Shown here in pieces: positions 11,750 through 27,700 of a stretch of DNA of 64,000 bases; position 1 is the stretch's first letter; every line of letters begins with the position of its first letter. The DNA comes from Atopsyche davidsoni (taxonomy: Eukaryota > Arthropoda > Insecta > Trichoptera > Hydrobiosidae): positions 6,919,001 through 6,983,000 of the forward strand of contig JAILWY010000028.1 of the NCBI GenBank assembly GCA_022113835.1, read 5' to 3'. Below the pieces are notes generated by a model. It was not told the DNA's origin. It made no database searches and saw only the letters and a list, made by a program, of their open reading frames with translations. A program made the translations under genes and the position numbers.

Positions 11750-13258
11750 TGCCTCTACAAATTATAAAACTTATTGTGAAAAAATTTTATTTGGTCTGTC
11801 GAAATTAAGTCCTAGTCATTGATGTCTTCCTGTGGTTTTGACTCATCAACTGAAACAAAAATTTCATTCGCACCCTGTGCAGCCAACATTCACGGCGGAA
11901 AACCTTAATTGTATTTTTCATACGTTTCAGAAATAGCGTCATATTTCATGCATCCTGGGTTAATAATAATATTGTATATTCTTGGCTGCTTTGAGATTTT
12001 TTTATTTGAATAAATATTTTTTGTTAGTAATATTATATGCCCAAATTCTGAAAGACTGATTAATGTAAGCAATGACTGTACTGTAGTTTTGTAAAGATAT
12101 TGCTTTACCTGACCCTTACTAGTCCAACCTCATTACGTATAAGCAATGGTTTGGAACTGATGAAGTAGATAAGATTATTGATTTGGTGGATATTCGATGA
12201 GGAAATAATCTAAACTTTCTTTGGTTTGCTCGATCAGATTTTTCAACATAATACTTGCTGACTTATTAGATAACAGAATTTTTTGAGTTGACTCTTTTTG
12301 ATTTTCAGAGACTACGTCATCCGCTATAGGTGAATATGTTTAGACTCATGTTTGCTTCTATTTCATTGTTTAGTTCTTGATAACATTTACTTGTATTAAA
12401 TTTATCTCAATGCTTATCTAACTGATCATTATCAAGGCTGAGGTTGGAAAAAAAAAGGTTGTTTTCTTATATATTGTTGTGCCATAAAATTTTTGATTTC
12501 TACAAAGATGTTATCGTTACAAAAGTATTTTAATATATATTTTATGTTAAATAAAAAATAAAAAAATTTGTGTCGGTTTTTTGCTGTACAATATACATCT
12601 ATCCTCTGATTTATATGGTACTTAATTTATACGATTTCACTTTTACACGGTTTTTACAATACTGGATCTAAAAAAAACAAAAACAAATTTCTGCAGTAAT
12701 TTCTGAATTCCCTTCGCATTTCTAGTATTTTTTTTTGATTCCATTCTATTCTGAATTCGTGCATGTATAAAGTTCAGGGATGCGGAGTAATGTAAGCTTT
12801 CAAAAACCTAATTGAGGTGTCAGATAAAGACGCTTAAGTGACTTTGAATTGCACGTCTCGGTGGATTGATTTTTGTGTTATAATTAACACAAAAAATAAT
12901 TTAAATAGATAATAATTATAAAAAAATAAAAATTATAATAATAATAGTTTTAAAATATTGAATCTTATGAAAATGCCTCAAATGAAGATAATTTAAATTA
13001 ATTCATATCCAAAGAAAATTTTCAAACTTTGCTTATCAATCAACTCATGAAATATTTAATACTACCTTCATAAAATTAAAATAAAACTATTTTTAATTTC
13101 AGTAAAAAAATATATTTCTATTTAAAATTAATATTCATACGCATTTTATATATTTTTCTTGTGTACTATTCACTTTAGATTCCTAGCGCCTGGTCACACT
13201 TTATTTAACTACTTGTATTTATAGTATTGGCAACATATCGTCATACTGCTTTGTAATC
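11750..13258. other. Intergenic, AT-rich
   Basis: No exon recognised. A dispersed repeat copy is present at about 12660-12790 (related to 43755-43860). The rest is AT-rich single-copy-looking sequence; the PSMA2 promoter should lie at the right end. Confidence 0.6.
12660..12790 (+). repeat. Dispersed repeat, copy 1
   Basis: Shares in order the words ACAAA..ATTTCTGCAGT, TGAATTCC, CGT.TATAAA.TTCA and GATGCGGAG/GTTGCGGAG with 43755-43860, in the same orientation. No terminal structure or coding capacity is seen. Family unknown. Confidence 0.5.
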
Positions 13259-16909
<3,651 letters not shown>

Positions 16910-18773
16910 ACATTCCCATGTGGAATACGAGCAGAGGTCGGGCAGCGAGCGTGAGGATGGCTGCACATGTATTTTTAAGCAAACTTTAACTTGTTTACAT
17001 TTCTCTATTAAAAAGATTTTTTTAAGGAAAGTTTCTTTTTTTATGACACTAATTGATCATTCATCACACTACATTAGACTCATCAGGCCCGTACTCGATG
17101 CTATGCACGATGTGCCGCAGAATTTAAGAAAAAATTTAGAGCCGAGTTGACTTTTAGAGACACTAAACTGCCAGGTGCCATTATTTGTTCAAGTCAATAA
17201 AATTGGTAAATAGCGCAGGCTGAGCTGTCTGCACCGTACGGATGATATAGGAAGCTGCCAAAAAGGTTGCTGGTTAGACTAAAGATGAGATGGTATTAAG
17301 GAATGCTTGTACTTTGGATGAGATGAACTGGAGCATGAACATGTAAAATAGTATATATAAAATATATGGGATGTGTTCAGATTAAAAATATAAAAACTTT
17401 TCTTGCGCCGATGCAGGTATTATGTATTTTTTCCGTAAAATACTAAGAAATCATTACTTCGTATGTGTGCTGTAATAAACATATCGGTAGCCTGTGCCAA
17501 TTATTTGGTATGTATATATTTGGGCGATATTGATTTAGATGATAAAACGCCACTTGTGGCTTCTTTGCTCACACATAAAGAAAAATAAATAACCATATGT
17601 AATTTGTTTAAATTAAGTTTAAAACACTTTTTATAATTATAATTCTTAACATTTTATACATTTTTAACACGGGGGGCACAATATTGCAGCAATCATCCAG
17701 ATTTATAAGTCAATTATTTTTTTGATTTTGGTAATCTTTCACGCCAAGGATGACTGTTCGCGGTGTTCCTACACTAGAATGATCAATGAGGCATTAGAAA
17801 AATGTTAGCTAGCTCTTTTAAATACAAGCGCGTATTTATAATGGCATCATCACAACTGACAAGCGTCACACAGCTCGCTACAATACGATAGCAATGCAAA
17901 TGAGATGTGACAAATAGAGCGGTTGCCAATCCATAAAAACATAAATAACTTCCTTAACCTAAAATATTCCTTCCATGAGATTTTTCATTTTATCACAAAT
18001 AATTAGCCAAATGAAAAGCTTTTTGGAGAGGTTCTTTGGAATCCTTCAATTCTAGAAGGAAAGAAGAAAGAGCTTTACCGGTATTGTTTTCTAAATCTAA
18101 ACATTTGGCCAATTATTATGTTTGTTGTAAATATAGAGTACTACAAATTAAACTTATTCATCATGTAATATCCATTTTTAGTGTTTTCGCTAGAAGAAAT
18201 AAATAGTTTATCTTTCAGCTGAAAGAAAAAAAAACAATGGAATAATGATAATGAATTGAAAATTATTTAAAATGTGTACTCACTAAGATATTGTTGAAAG
18301 TGAAGTCACAATGATTATTTTTTTTGAAATAAGAATCTCAGTTAATTTAAAATGCAGACAGTCACGACCGCAGACTGAGGAGCCGTAAAAAAACAAGTTC
18401 ACAAGCTTATCACTGTTGCACGGGAACATGCGGGGAACAGTCACCCTTATGAAAAAAACAAATTCCATTTGGAGAATTATGAGAAATCCGCACTGTATAG
18501 AAAACTAATACAGATCTATATAAAAGTTTTCATAAGATTTGAGCTGTATTTACACAATCGACTATGCCCTCGGTAGGTGACTCTTCAACAAATCATTTTC
18601 AGCAGTGCCATCTGTCTTTGTTTAAAGGAGTAGTTTTACACATAAAACCCTGGAGCAATTGACACGCCATTGTTTGCAGCGCGCAGAATGATCACGGCAA
18701 TTTCGGCCCGCAGCAGCCATCGAAGAATGCTGCGGTCTCCGACTGCGAGAGTGATCCCCACGCCTCTTCTCTG
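16910..18773. other. Convergent intergenic region between PSMA2 and DCAF1
   Basis: Contains the PSMA2 3' UTR (AATAAA at 17196-17201), AT-rich DNA without recognised exons, and the presumed DCAF1 3' UTR just below 18774. The short open frames here (for example 18283-18468, minus) have no recognisable similarity. Confidence 0.6.
17196..17201 (+). promoter_or_regulatory. Candidate polyadenylation signal of PSMA2
   Basis: First canonical AATAAA after the stop codon, about 290 bases downstream. Confidence 0.5.
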
Positions 18774-21700
18774 CTAGTCCATCTCCTGGTAGTCGAGATC
18801 GATGCTCAGGACGTCACTGTCTTCGTCATCTTCGTCTTCGTCATCATTGTCTTCTGGTTCCGGTTCTGGTCTCCGGCGACTTTGGCGACGGCGGCTGGTT
18901 CGCTGTCGTGGCCTCCAGTCGTCTGTATCATCTTCGTCGTCATCTTCTTCATCGTCGTCTTCCTCGTTATTGTCCTCGAGGTCATCTTCGTCCCCGTCCG
19001 AGTTTGAGTTGGCACCGTGAATGCCCAGCTCGACCAAGGCATTCCGAAGGAGGTCCGCATGTCCCACTGAAACAAATTTATTGTAGAAAAATTATATATC
19101 ACGTTATCTGTACAAAATGACAATTGTAAATCTATGAATTTCAAAAAACATTAATCAATAAGAATTTTGCTTTTTAAAATTTATTTTCTATGAGGGAGAC
19201 ATCCAAGTTAGGATAATCTGAAAATGTAAAATCTCTAATTCCGCTACTCTGTGGAAAGGTAGGGAGTAGCAGAATGAAGTATTTAGAAGCTATTGCGACT
19301 GTGCCTGTGATAAATTCAGAAAAGAAATTTCCTCCCTTCTGATCCTGGAGAGAATCGTATAATTTTTATGGAAATCGTATAAATTATTGTTATCCACAAA
19401 GAACCATCATTATCCACAGTAAGCGATGACGTGGAGTCTCAAGTAATGCATGCTCTTCCAGGAACATAGCGTTGTAGAATAGTAATTTTATGATGGCATA
19501 TTTAAACCCTGGCTATGAGCTCAGCAGAGTTGGAGCGCCAGAATGATAATGATTATATATAGTATATAAATTAATACTACCATCAGATCCAGATTCCGAG
19601 CCATCATTATCTGAATTCGTAATCTCTTCTTCTTCTTCTTCATCCTAAAAAAATAAAACAATGATTTGAAAGAAAAGCCAAGAAGCTGCTTGTATGCACT
19701 TTTGCCTTAAAGCTAATTTTAAGAGTTATTTTTCAACACGGTTAGTTTAGAGTTAGCACTTTATTTAATACGTAGTCAACCGCAGCAGCGAGGTCACTGA
19801 TGACACTGGAAAACTTCAGGTGGAGGTAAAAATCCACTAAAGGTTATACTGACCGCTTCGTCATCCTGGTCCCGTCTGCGGCCAACATCGTAGAGCTTGA
19901 GGATGCTTTCCTGTACTGTGTCGTATTCCCCGAGATTCTCGGCAAGGGCTAGCTGTCCGCCCCAGCGCGCTACGCCTAGCGCGCATATGTTCCGCTTCAC
20001 GTCTATCGTCGCTGCAAACCAGAGATGAGACAGATTAAGGCTGACTTCCTTGGTAGCTTAACTCTAATCTCTCTTTGATAAATAAACTTGCCTGCTGTTA
20101 TATTTTTTATTTATGCATGAGCTAACATTTATTTGAGTAATTGGTATTCTTACCGATGCTGGAGTAATCATAGGCGTCAAGGGTTTTGAAGGAAGACTCG
20201 TACTGGCTCTTTTCGTCCGTGTCCTGTTCCATGCACACCGAGTATATAACCCCACACAGTGGGGAGAAGATTACCTAAAATGGACAACAATCACCTTTGA
20301 AAACTAGAACTAAACGTTGGTATTGTACACTGAGTACACTCTAAAACATAGGCTCCCAACCTTTTATTGACCACCGTCCCCTTTGACATAACAGTTATAA
20401 TTATACCAATTTTATTTCCATATAAAAATACCATAGAGGTATTTCATAACGCCCCCCATTTTTCCTTGGCTCCGTCACCGCCCCCGTTGGGAACTTATGC
20501 TCTAAAGTATGACAATCTAAAGAAGATGAAAAATCTCTTCGCCCAAAGAAGTTGTTTCCACAATTTCCACGAGAATGAGAGCAGCAACAATGTAAGCACA
20601 CTTACCTCCGATTTATCAAGTGTTGGTACCGTTCTTAGCAGATGGAACGTCCGGAGATCCCACACTTCCGTGTTTGAGATAATCTGAAAAAATAAAATAA
20701 TGATATAAACAAGACAAAAATTTATATTTTACGAAAATCGGGCACGTGTAAATTAGAGCTTGAGTTACAGTGGCTCGCAATTTGCCCGTGAACCACGATC
20801 ATTTGAGAACGGTCAATTTTTCAGAAATCTTAGATTTAATTGTAAAAATTTAACAAACACTAGGAGCGGAATCCAAAAGTTAAAAGTTAAACTAGTCTGT
20901 TGTAGATAATTCGTCAGTTGCTGCGCGAGCGCAGTATGAAAAAAGGACGATCCTCGCCGGCTTACCTCTAGTCCGTTAGGGTGGAAGACGCCGCTTAGGG
21001 ATTGGTTCAGTTTGTCAAATTTGTGAATTTCTTTCCCTGCGTTCACGTCCCACAGCACGCCGTCTGCAATCACCAAACAAAATGTATTAAAACTGTCTCC
21101 GTAGATTCACAGGATATTTTGAGCGAGCTCTGTTGTGGAAGTCTCTGACCAGAGTCAGGCCATTGTGAATTACAGAAATTGAGAGGTCAGAACCCTCAGG
21201 GCATGTATCCACTCGAAGAATATCCTTGGTAGGCCTCTTCGATAGCCAGAAGTTTACAAGTGTCAACTTCCAATGCATAGCAGCAGACTACAAAGCCATT
21301 TCTTAACGAGTGATGGCATTTGAAAGATCAAGATCGAGATCTACAAACTTATTTGACTTATAACCCTGTATCCTAGTTCTATGGGTGGTGAGTTTCCTAG
21401 TAGGACGGCTACCTGAAAGAACCAGTTCGTCGGTAGGGCTGAAGGTGGCGCGGTTCTTGGTGTACTGGTTACTAAGCGCAGGTCGCAGGTTGATCAACGA
21501 GCGGCCGGTGATGATGTCGTACACGGTGGCCAGCTCCCCCTTGGTGCCGATGATGCGGTCCTCGGTCACCTTGCTGAACTCCACATACTCCTCCTCGTTC
21601 AGTGACAGTCTGGGTACAAGCAGAATGTTCAGTCGCGGACAGTTTAGTTCTCAAGCAGCCTGTGACTCAACTAATCAAATTGACGCATGCGTGCAGGGAA

Positions 21701-24700
21701 AGTCATTTAAAGCCATCTTACTTAAATCTGATTTGATAAAAGATTAATTTATTATTGCTATTGGTCAGTAAGCGACTGGTGAATTCTCCGAAATACTAAA
21801 GCTCGAGGTCCCATCTTCCATTCTCTTTGTTAAGTAATGGTTGGAAATGAAAATAGTTACAAAAAACTTTGCTCTTTAGCTTGAGTTTTAGAAGTACACT
21901 ATCTGTGGCAAAAAGCTCACTATCTCTGGTGGAGATCTCACAAGTTTTAGGTTAGAGCCTTGAGGAATGTGGTACTCACTGCATTTCGTATTGCTTCATG
22001 TTCCAAAGGGCGGACAGGGGCCGCCGCCACGTGCTGGACGAGGCGAGCAGCAGCGTTCCTTCCCTGTTTGCCTGAAATAATGAAAACCAAATGCAATTAA
22101 AAATATACACGAAAAAATGATAAATATTTCTAATTGAAAATTCAAGTGAAATATTATAACGAGTGTATTTAAACAGAGAGCCTCTCATTTAGATATAAAA
22201 CAAATAGTTTAAGAACACTAACAACTTGTAACCCATGTTCATATGAAGACAGCATAAGCTATTACCTGCATGTGATATATATAGGAGTCGTGGAGCTGGT
22301 AGGAGCTCTCCTCCTGCCCGGAAAACAGGTTGAAAAGCTTCACGTCCCCGGCGGAGGTCCCGGCCAGCAGGGTCTGCTGCGTCGGCTGCGGCATTGTCAA
22401 CATAGCATACATTCAAATACTACAATAAATCACAGTAATACACACAAGATTGATTTGTGAATGCTTCTTCTGCTGACATGATAAGTCAAGGGCAATTTTG
22501 TATGAAAGCAAACAATCAAATAAAATCAATGTTCCGGTATAGTAAATCACGTCACGTGAAGAGAAGTAGGTTAAAAATGCAGCAGTCATAAATGTTTCTA
22601 ACCAATGTCAAGTCTATGATTAAAGTCAAGGTACCGAAATGCTTGAGTGTTTACTTATATTCCCTTGCAGTACGAGTGCTAGCATTCAAGATAGAATCTG
22701 GTAATTGCAAAAGTTTGAACCATGGCAAGTATATAAATAATTTGTTACGAGGTATTTAAAGGTAAATAAAAATAGATGGTGAAGCAATAATGCGACTTAC
22801 GTGGAAGGTACAGCAGGTGAAGTAACTGTCGTCGTCAGTGAGGCGAAAGGTTCGGACGGGGCAGAAGTGCGAATGCAGCAGCCGCGCATCTAGGCGGCGC
22901 CCGCTCATGCCGAGCCCGGCTTCGCGCCGCGACAGCCGTGGCACTGTGTTGGTGGCCGGCAGACGCCTGGAGCCCTGCCCATCGGGGCACTTGTGCGGCC
23001 TTTAAGACAAATATACCATCACTACCATAATAGGATACACACAAGGTGGATTTACTAAGCCCTGAGTGTCTTAAGCACTTAATTTATTATTTTAATTCAC
23101 TTAACCTTATTTCAACGCACTTGAATAATATATATTTTTAGTATTGAGCTTGTCAATTTGGGAAATTTGTAAAATCTGACCAGGCAGATCTGAGTGTGTT
23201 AACATTCTCTCTTCGTATGCAGTCAGAACTATGATATATAATGGATATGATATGAAAATGATCACAATATTATATCAAGATTTCAATGTCTTCTTTTTTC
23301 CTTGTAGTTTTCTACTCTTATAGAGTAGTGTGGAGACTCATTTATCAGATTATCTGAACTTAGATGTCTACTAAACTAAAACATGAAAGTCCACATATTT
23401 TTTTTATGGGAAGTTTTCAGCAGCGAGCATATCATTAATAATTTTTATCATACGACTGCATGTCATCTAATATAATTAGTTATCTCTTACTGGAATAGGT
23501 TGAACTGTGGACAGGTGACCATGGGGTTCTTGCAGAGGGCATGCTGGTTTGCTAGGTACTCAGTGATGATGGCGTCCAGTGAGACGCGTGGCGCGGCCGG
23601 CGGGGGAGACGCGGGCGCCACAGTTAAGGACGAGTGAGCCTTTTGCAGCGAGCGCGCGGCCGCTGCGGCGCGCGTCTCACACGTCGGCGGCTGGGGGGTT
23701 AGCGTTGTCGAGTTGCACCGCCTGAAGGCCATGTAATAATATTTAGCAAAATACTATTTTTTAACATAACTGATTTAAACTTTCCATTTTATAATACCTA
23801 AAATAAAACATTGATTTTGACGCATTTATGGTAATAACATCAAAAGTGATAAAATATTTTCGAGGTTAAATTTTTGATAAGCATTGAATATTCAATAGAT
23901 TTGTTCTGCTTACCTGATCTTGATGAAAGTGGGCGTGGGAGTGCTCCCAGGGACCTGGTCCTCCGTGGGCAGCGTGCCGTTGAGCATGGGAGGGACCGCT
24001 GGGCTGTCACATGAGGTCCCGCGTGTATGGGGAAGCAGTCTTGGCTGTGGAAGACGCACAGATATAAGTTTTGTAGACGGGATGAACAGCGCATACCACA
24101 TGTGAAGTCTTATGAGCTCCAACGGTTCAAAAGGCCCAGGTAATGGTAGGTTTACATCAAAACTAAAAAGGAGCATACTCTTGAGGGCGTGGCTGGCAGG
24201 TACACAGGAAGAGGAGGCGGCGCTGGTGCTGGCTGCAAGGGGGCTAGTGCGGCCTCCTGTCGCAGGGCTTCGGCAGCACTGGTGAGCCCCTTGTGGGCCA
24301 AGTGCTGGTGGATCAGTTCATACAGTTGCCGCTCATTGAAGGTGATGTGTGTTTGCGCCACTACATTCGCCTGTAAGCAAAAATATTACTTTAATAAGTC
24401 GGACAAGTGACACCGGTGAGGTCTTTCGCTTGCCTCAAATATTTCTCATAAGAATTTTATTACTTTTGAATCTGGTGGCAATTTATAAAAACTTTGTTTT
24501 GCTCAGATTGAATTGTGCTGGTCTATGAGGCGGTTTATTGTGAATAAAGTTACGTAAGGCAGAAGCAGCTGACCCTGTGGATGTTGACAAGAGAGGTCTC
24601 GAACTCGGCGCCGGAGGGTTTGGTCTTGCCGGAGACACGCTCCATGAGCTCCAGGGCATACTTCTGGAACATCACATGCTCCTGGCGCTTCTCCTGCAGG

Positions 24701-27700
24701 ATGGGATCCCTCATCAGCGCTGCAATGCACCAAAACCACAACCACTTAAGACTCTGCTTCTAAAATATCATTAGATAAGTAATTTTAATGGAACTGCACT
24801 ACAATTAACCACTAACCACTAATCGGAGCTTTATTGAGAAGTTAAGGGCTATCTCCTCAGAGATTCCTGTAAAACACGACAGCAGATGTCACTAGTGTAG
24901 TGTATTAAGTAATATCAAGAAATTATGGTTGAGGTTAAGACATGGTATGAGGTATGAGGTTAAAGACATGTTTAGAAGTCGAAATCCTGGCGATACTAAC
25001 TCTGTATTTGTCCAGTGGTAAAAAGTGGCAGCTTGGAGATTATCTGGCGCACGGTGGGGCAGCGGGCCAGGCCGGCTAGGGCGCGGCACGCCAGCCCCCG
25101 CAAGCAGTCCGCGTCCGTGATGGGGGCTTTCACCAACATTAGTTGCAGGAGCACCTGAAACAGTCATTACAACCCTTATAAATTTTAATCACCAAAACAT
25201 CCACTCATTTCATCCTTAAAGTTAGCTCAATGGTTGGATCAGGGGCAGTCAACTTCCCATCATCCACTAGGTTCGACAGCTTCCAACACATCGCAATATT
25301 CAATTATTCTACTAGCCGCCATGTTAGAAAGATGCTTCATTTTACAAGTTTACCCATCTATCGGTAATGATCAATTTGATACGCTAAACGCAGCCAACAG
25401 CAGAGCACGCTGTGCTGTACCGCAGTTAGTATGCTGGAGGCAGGGCGTTATAAATAGTTTCAATAGACTTTGTAGTTTCTCAATCATCAATTTCAGCAGC
25501 TCCCGCACCAGCCGGCAATTTATCGGCAATGTATAAATTAAAATTAAGTTACTGCAGAGCGGATGAACAGTAAGAAAATTTTACTTTGACTACCCCTGTG
25601 GTTGGAACGTTGCCCGCCTTGGCTGCTGGGTCTCGAGCCAGTGCACCCAGAATGATGGCACAGTGGCGAGTGTGAGAGTTTTGTTTGGTTTGATAATAAT
25701 GGCGCACACTGGAAGCCCTTACCATGATACCGTTGTTGGTTCGGGCGCTCTCCCAGACCTTCTGAATGACATCCTCGTAAGATTTCATGTTCACTCTTTT
25801 CTTTGTGGAGCCGCTGGACGAGAACCTGGCAGATGATCCTCCAACCTGTAAGTTTTATCAATTAATTTTCAATGTAATGAGCTTTTTAGCTCTCCGATAT
25901 CGACACATTTTTTGATAGTTTCATTAATTCAAGTATCAAGTATTAATTTTAAATTAAAAATTGATTAATTCAATATGACTCAATTTTTGAAACAATTTAG
26001 GAAATATTGTAAGAAGTTAGATAAACATTACACATGGACTCAATATGTAATGGTCTCATCACCAAAAAGGAAGCTGAATTGAAACTTTCATTATAAATAT
26101 ATTTTTTAAATATACTATCAAAATGATAGGTACATTATCTAATAACTAAAAAAATATTTTAATGATCCGAAAGTGACGTCAGTCTCCATTTAAAATGATA
26201 AGGTAGCTTTTGAGAAGGCTTAATTTTTATTAATAGAAGTACATACCCGGTGCACGGGGGCGCACACGCAGTTGACCAGCACGTTGAGTGCTGCTTTCTG
26301 TACGTCAGCGTCAGCTACGATTTCGCCCTCGGCCGCTCCCAGCACGATGTTTACTCCCACCGTGAGGCCGTCCTCGGGCATATCTACACGCTCGCACAGT
26401 AACAGCTGCGCCCGAGGTGCCACGCAGCATGCCGATATCACATCCAGTGCTGAGCGCACCGTCTCCGCCCTAAAAGACAGCAGTGGACGCTTTAACACAA
26501 GCAGGTCTCTGCTGGGCGAAGAGCCCCGAGACCTGCCACATTGTTGGCTGTGACGGGATAAATGAAAAGGCACTTGCTGGTTTTAAGTGTAATTGATAGT
26601 CATGGTGTTTACCTTCCGTTGAAATTCCACTCATAGGAGAAGGCGATGATCTGCAGCAGCAGCGTGACGCCTCCCAGGCGCAGCAGCTGGTCACAAGGGG
26701 CCCACCGAGTCCACGCCGCCGCCTGCAACCGTTCTATCTGCTCCTGGATTTCTTCTGGAGATGATTTGCACGCCTGGAACATGTGTTAGAAACACTATAA
26801 AACAATGCTCTCACACTTTTAAAGGCAACCAACCAAGGCACCAACCCGAACATTTATATATATTATGATATTTATAGATTAGTCTGATTTCGGGCACATT
26901 CCATTTGTGGAGTAAGCACGAAAAAATGAGGTGAGTTTTTACTCACCTTGTAGCCCGGCTGGGGGAGCGTGGGCTCGCCAGGGCGGCCCTGGCGGCGAAG
27001 GGCGGCTGCCTTGTGATGCAGGTGGCTTTCTAGGTAGCGCTTGAGGGCCACGCACACGTGCCTCACGATCTGCCGTGCCGCGCATGACTCATCCTCAGAC
27101 ATGCGCACGTCGTCCTCTACTGAAAGTATGGGCAGCGTGGATATCACATTGTACAGCTTTCGTAGACCGTCCTGACAACAAGAAATACATTATTTAATTG
27201 TAGCACTATACAAAAAGGAATGAGGTAGGTCAACTTTTTCACCATGACACTTGTTTTGCAGTCATTTGTTAAGACAGGTCTACCTATAATATATTGTTTA
27301 TCAAGTGAACATACATATAAAACACGTGTGATGAGATTAAAATCATCTGCTACTGAAACTATTCGTAACAAATGAATTTGCTTCTTTAATTTTTATTATG
27401 AAAGGTATTTTAAGGTTCTTATTTTTTTAATCCAAAATATCTAAAAAGATTACGGAAAAATGATGTTTATATGCAAACCTGATTGTCGAATTCCTCGAGA
27501 ATGACGCGAAACTGGAAGGAGAACCCAAAGAACATGGTGGCGTGGCAGCGACCCGAGTCGTGTGAGCATTCAAGCAGCCACAGGGCATAGCGGACCAGGT
27601 CGGCCACCACGCGCCGTGGCAGCAGGCACACGCGCTCCATAGCGTCCTCGCAATATGCCAGGTAGTACATGCAGATGGACACGCCTGTAGCCGCCACGCT

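Noticed and set aside
18802..19020. Serine-rich plus-strand open frame
   Set aside because: It is the complement of the Asp/Glu codon runs in the DCAF1 acidic tail.
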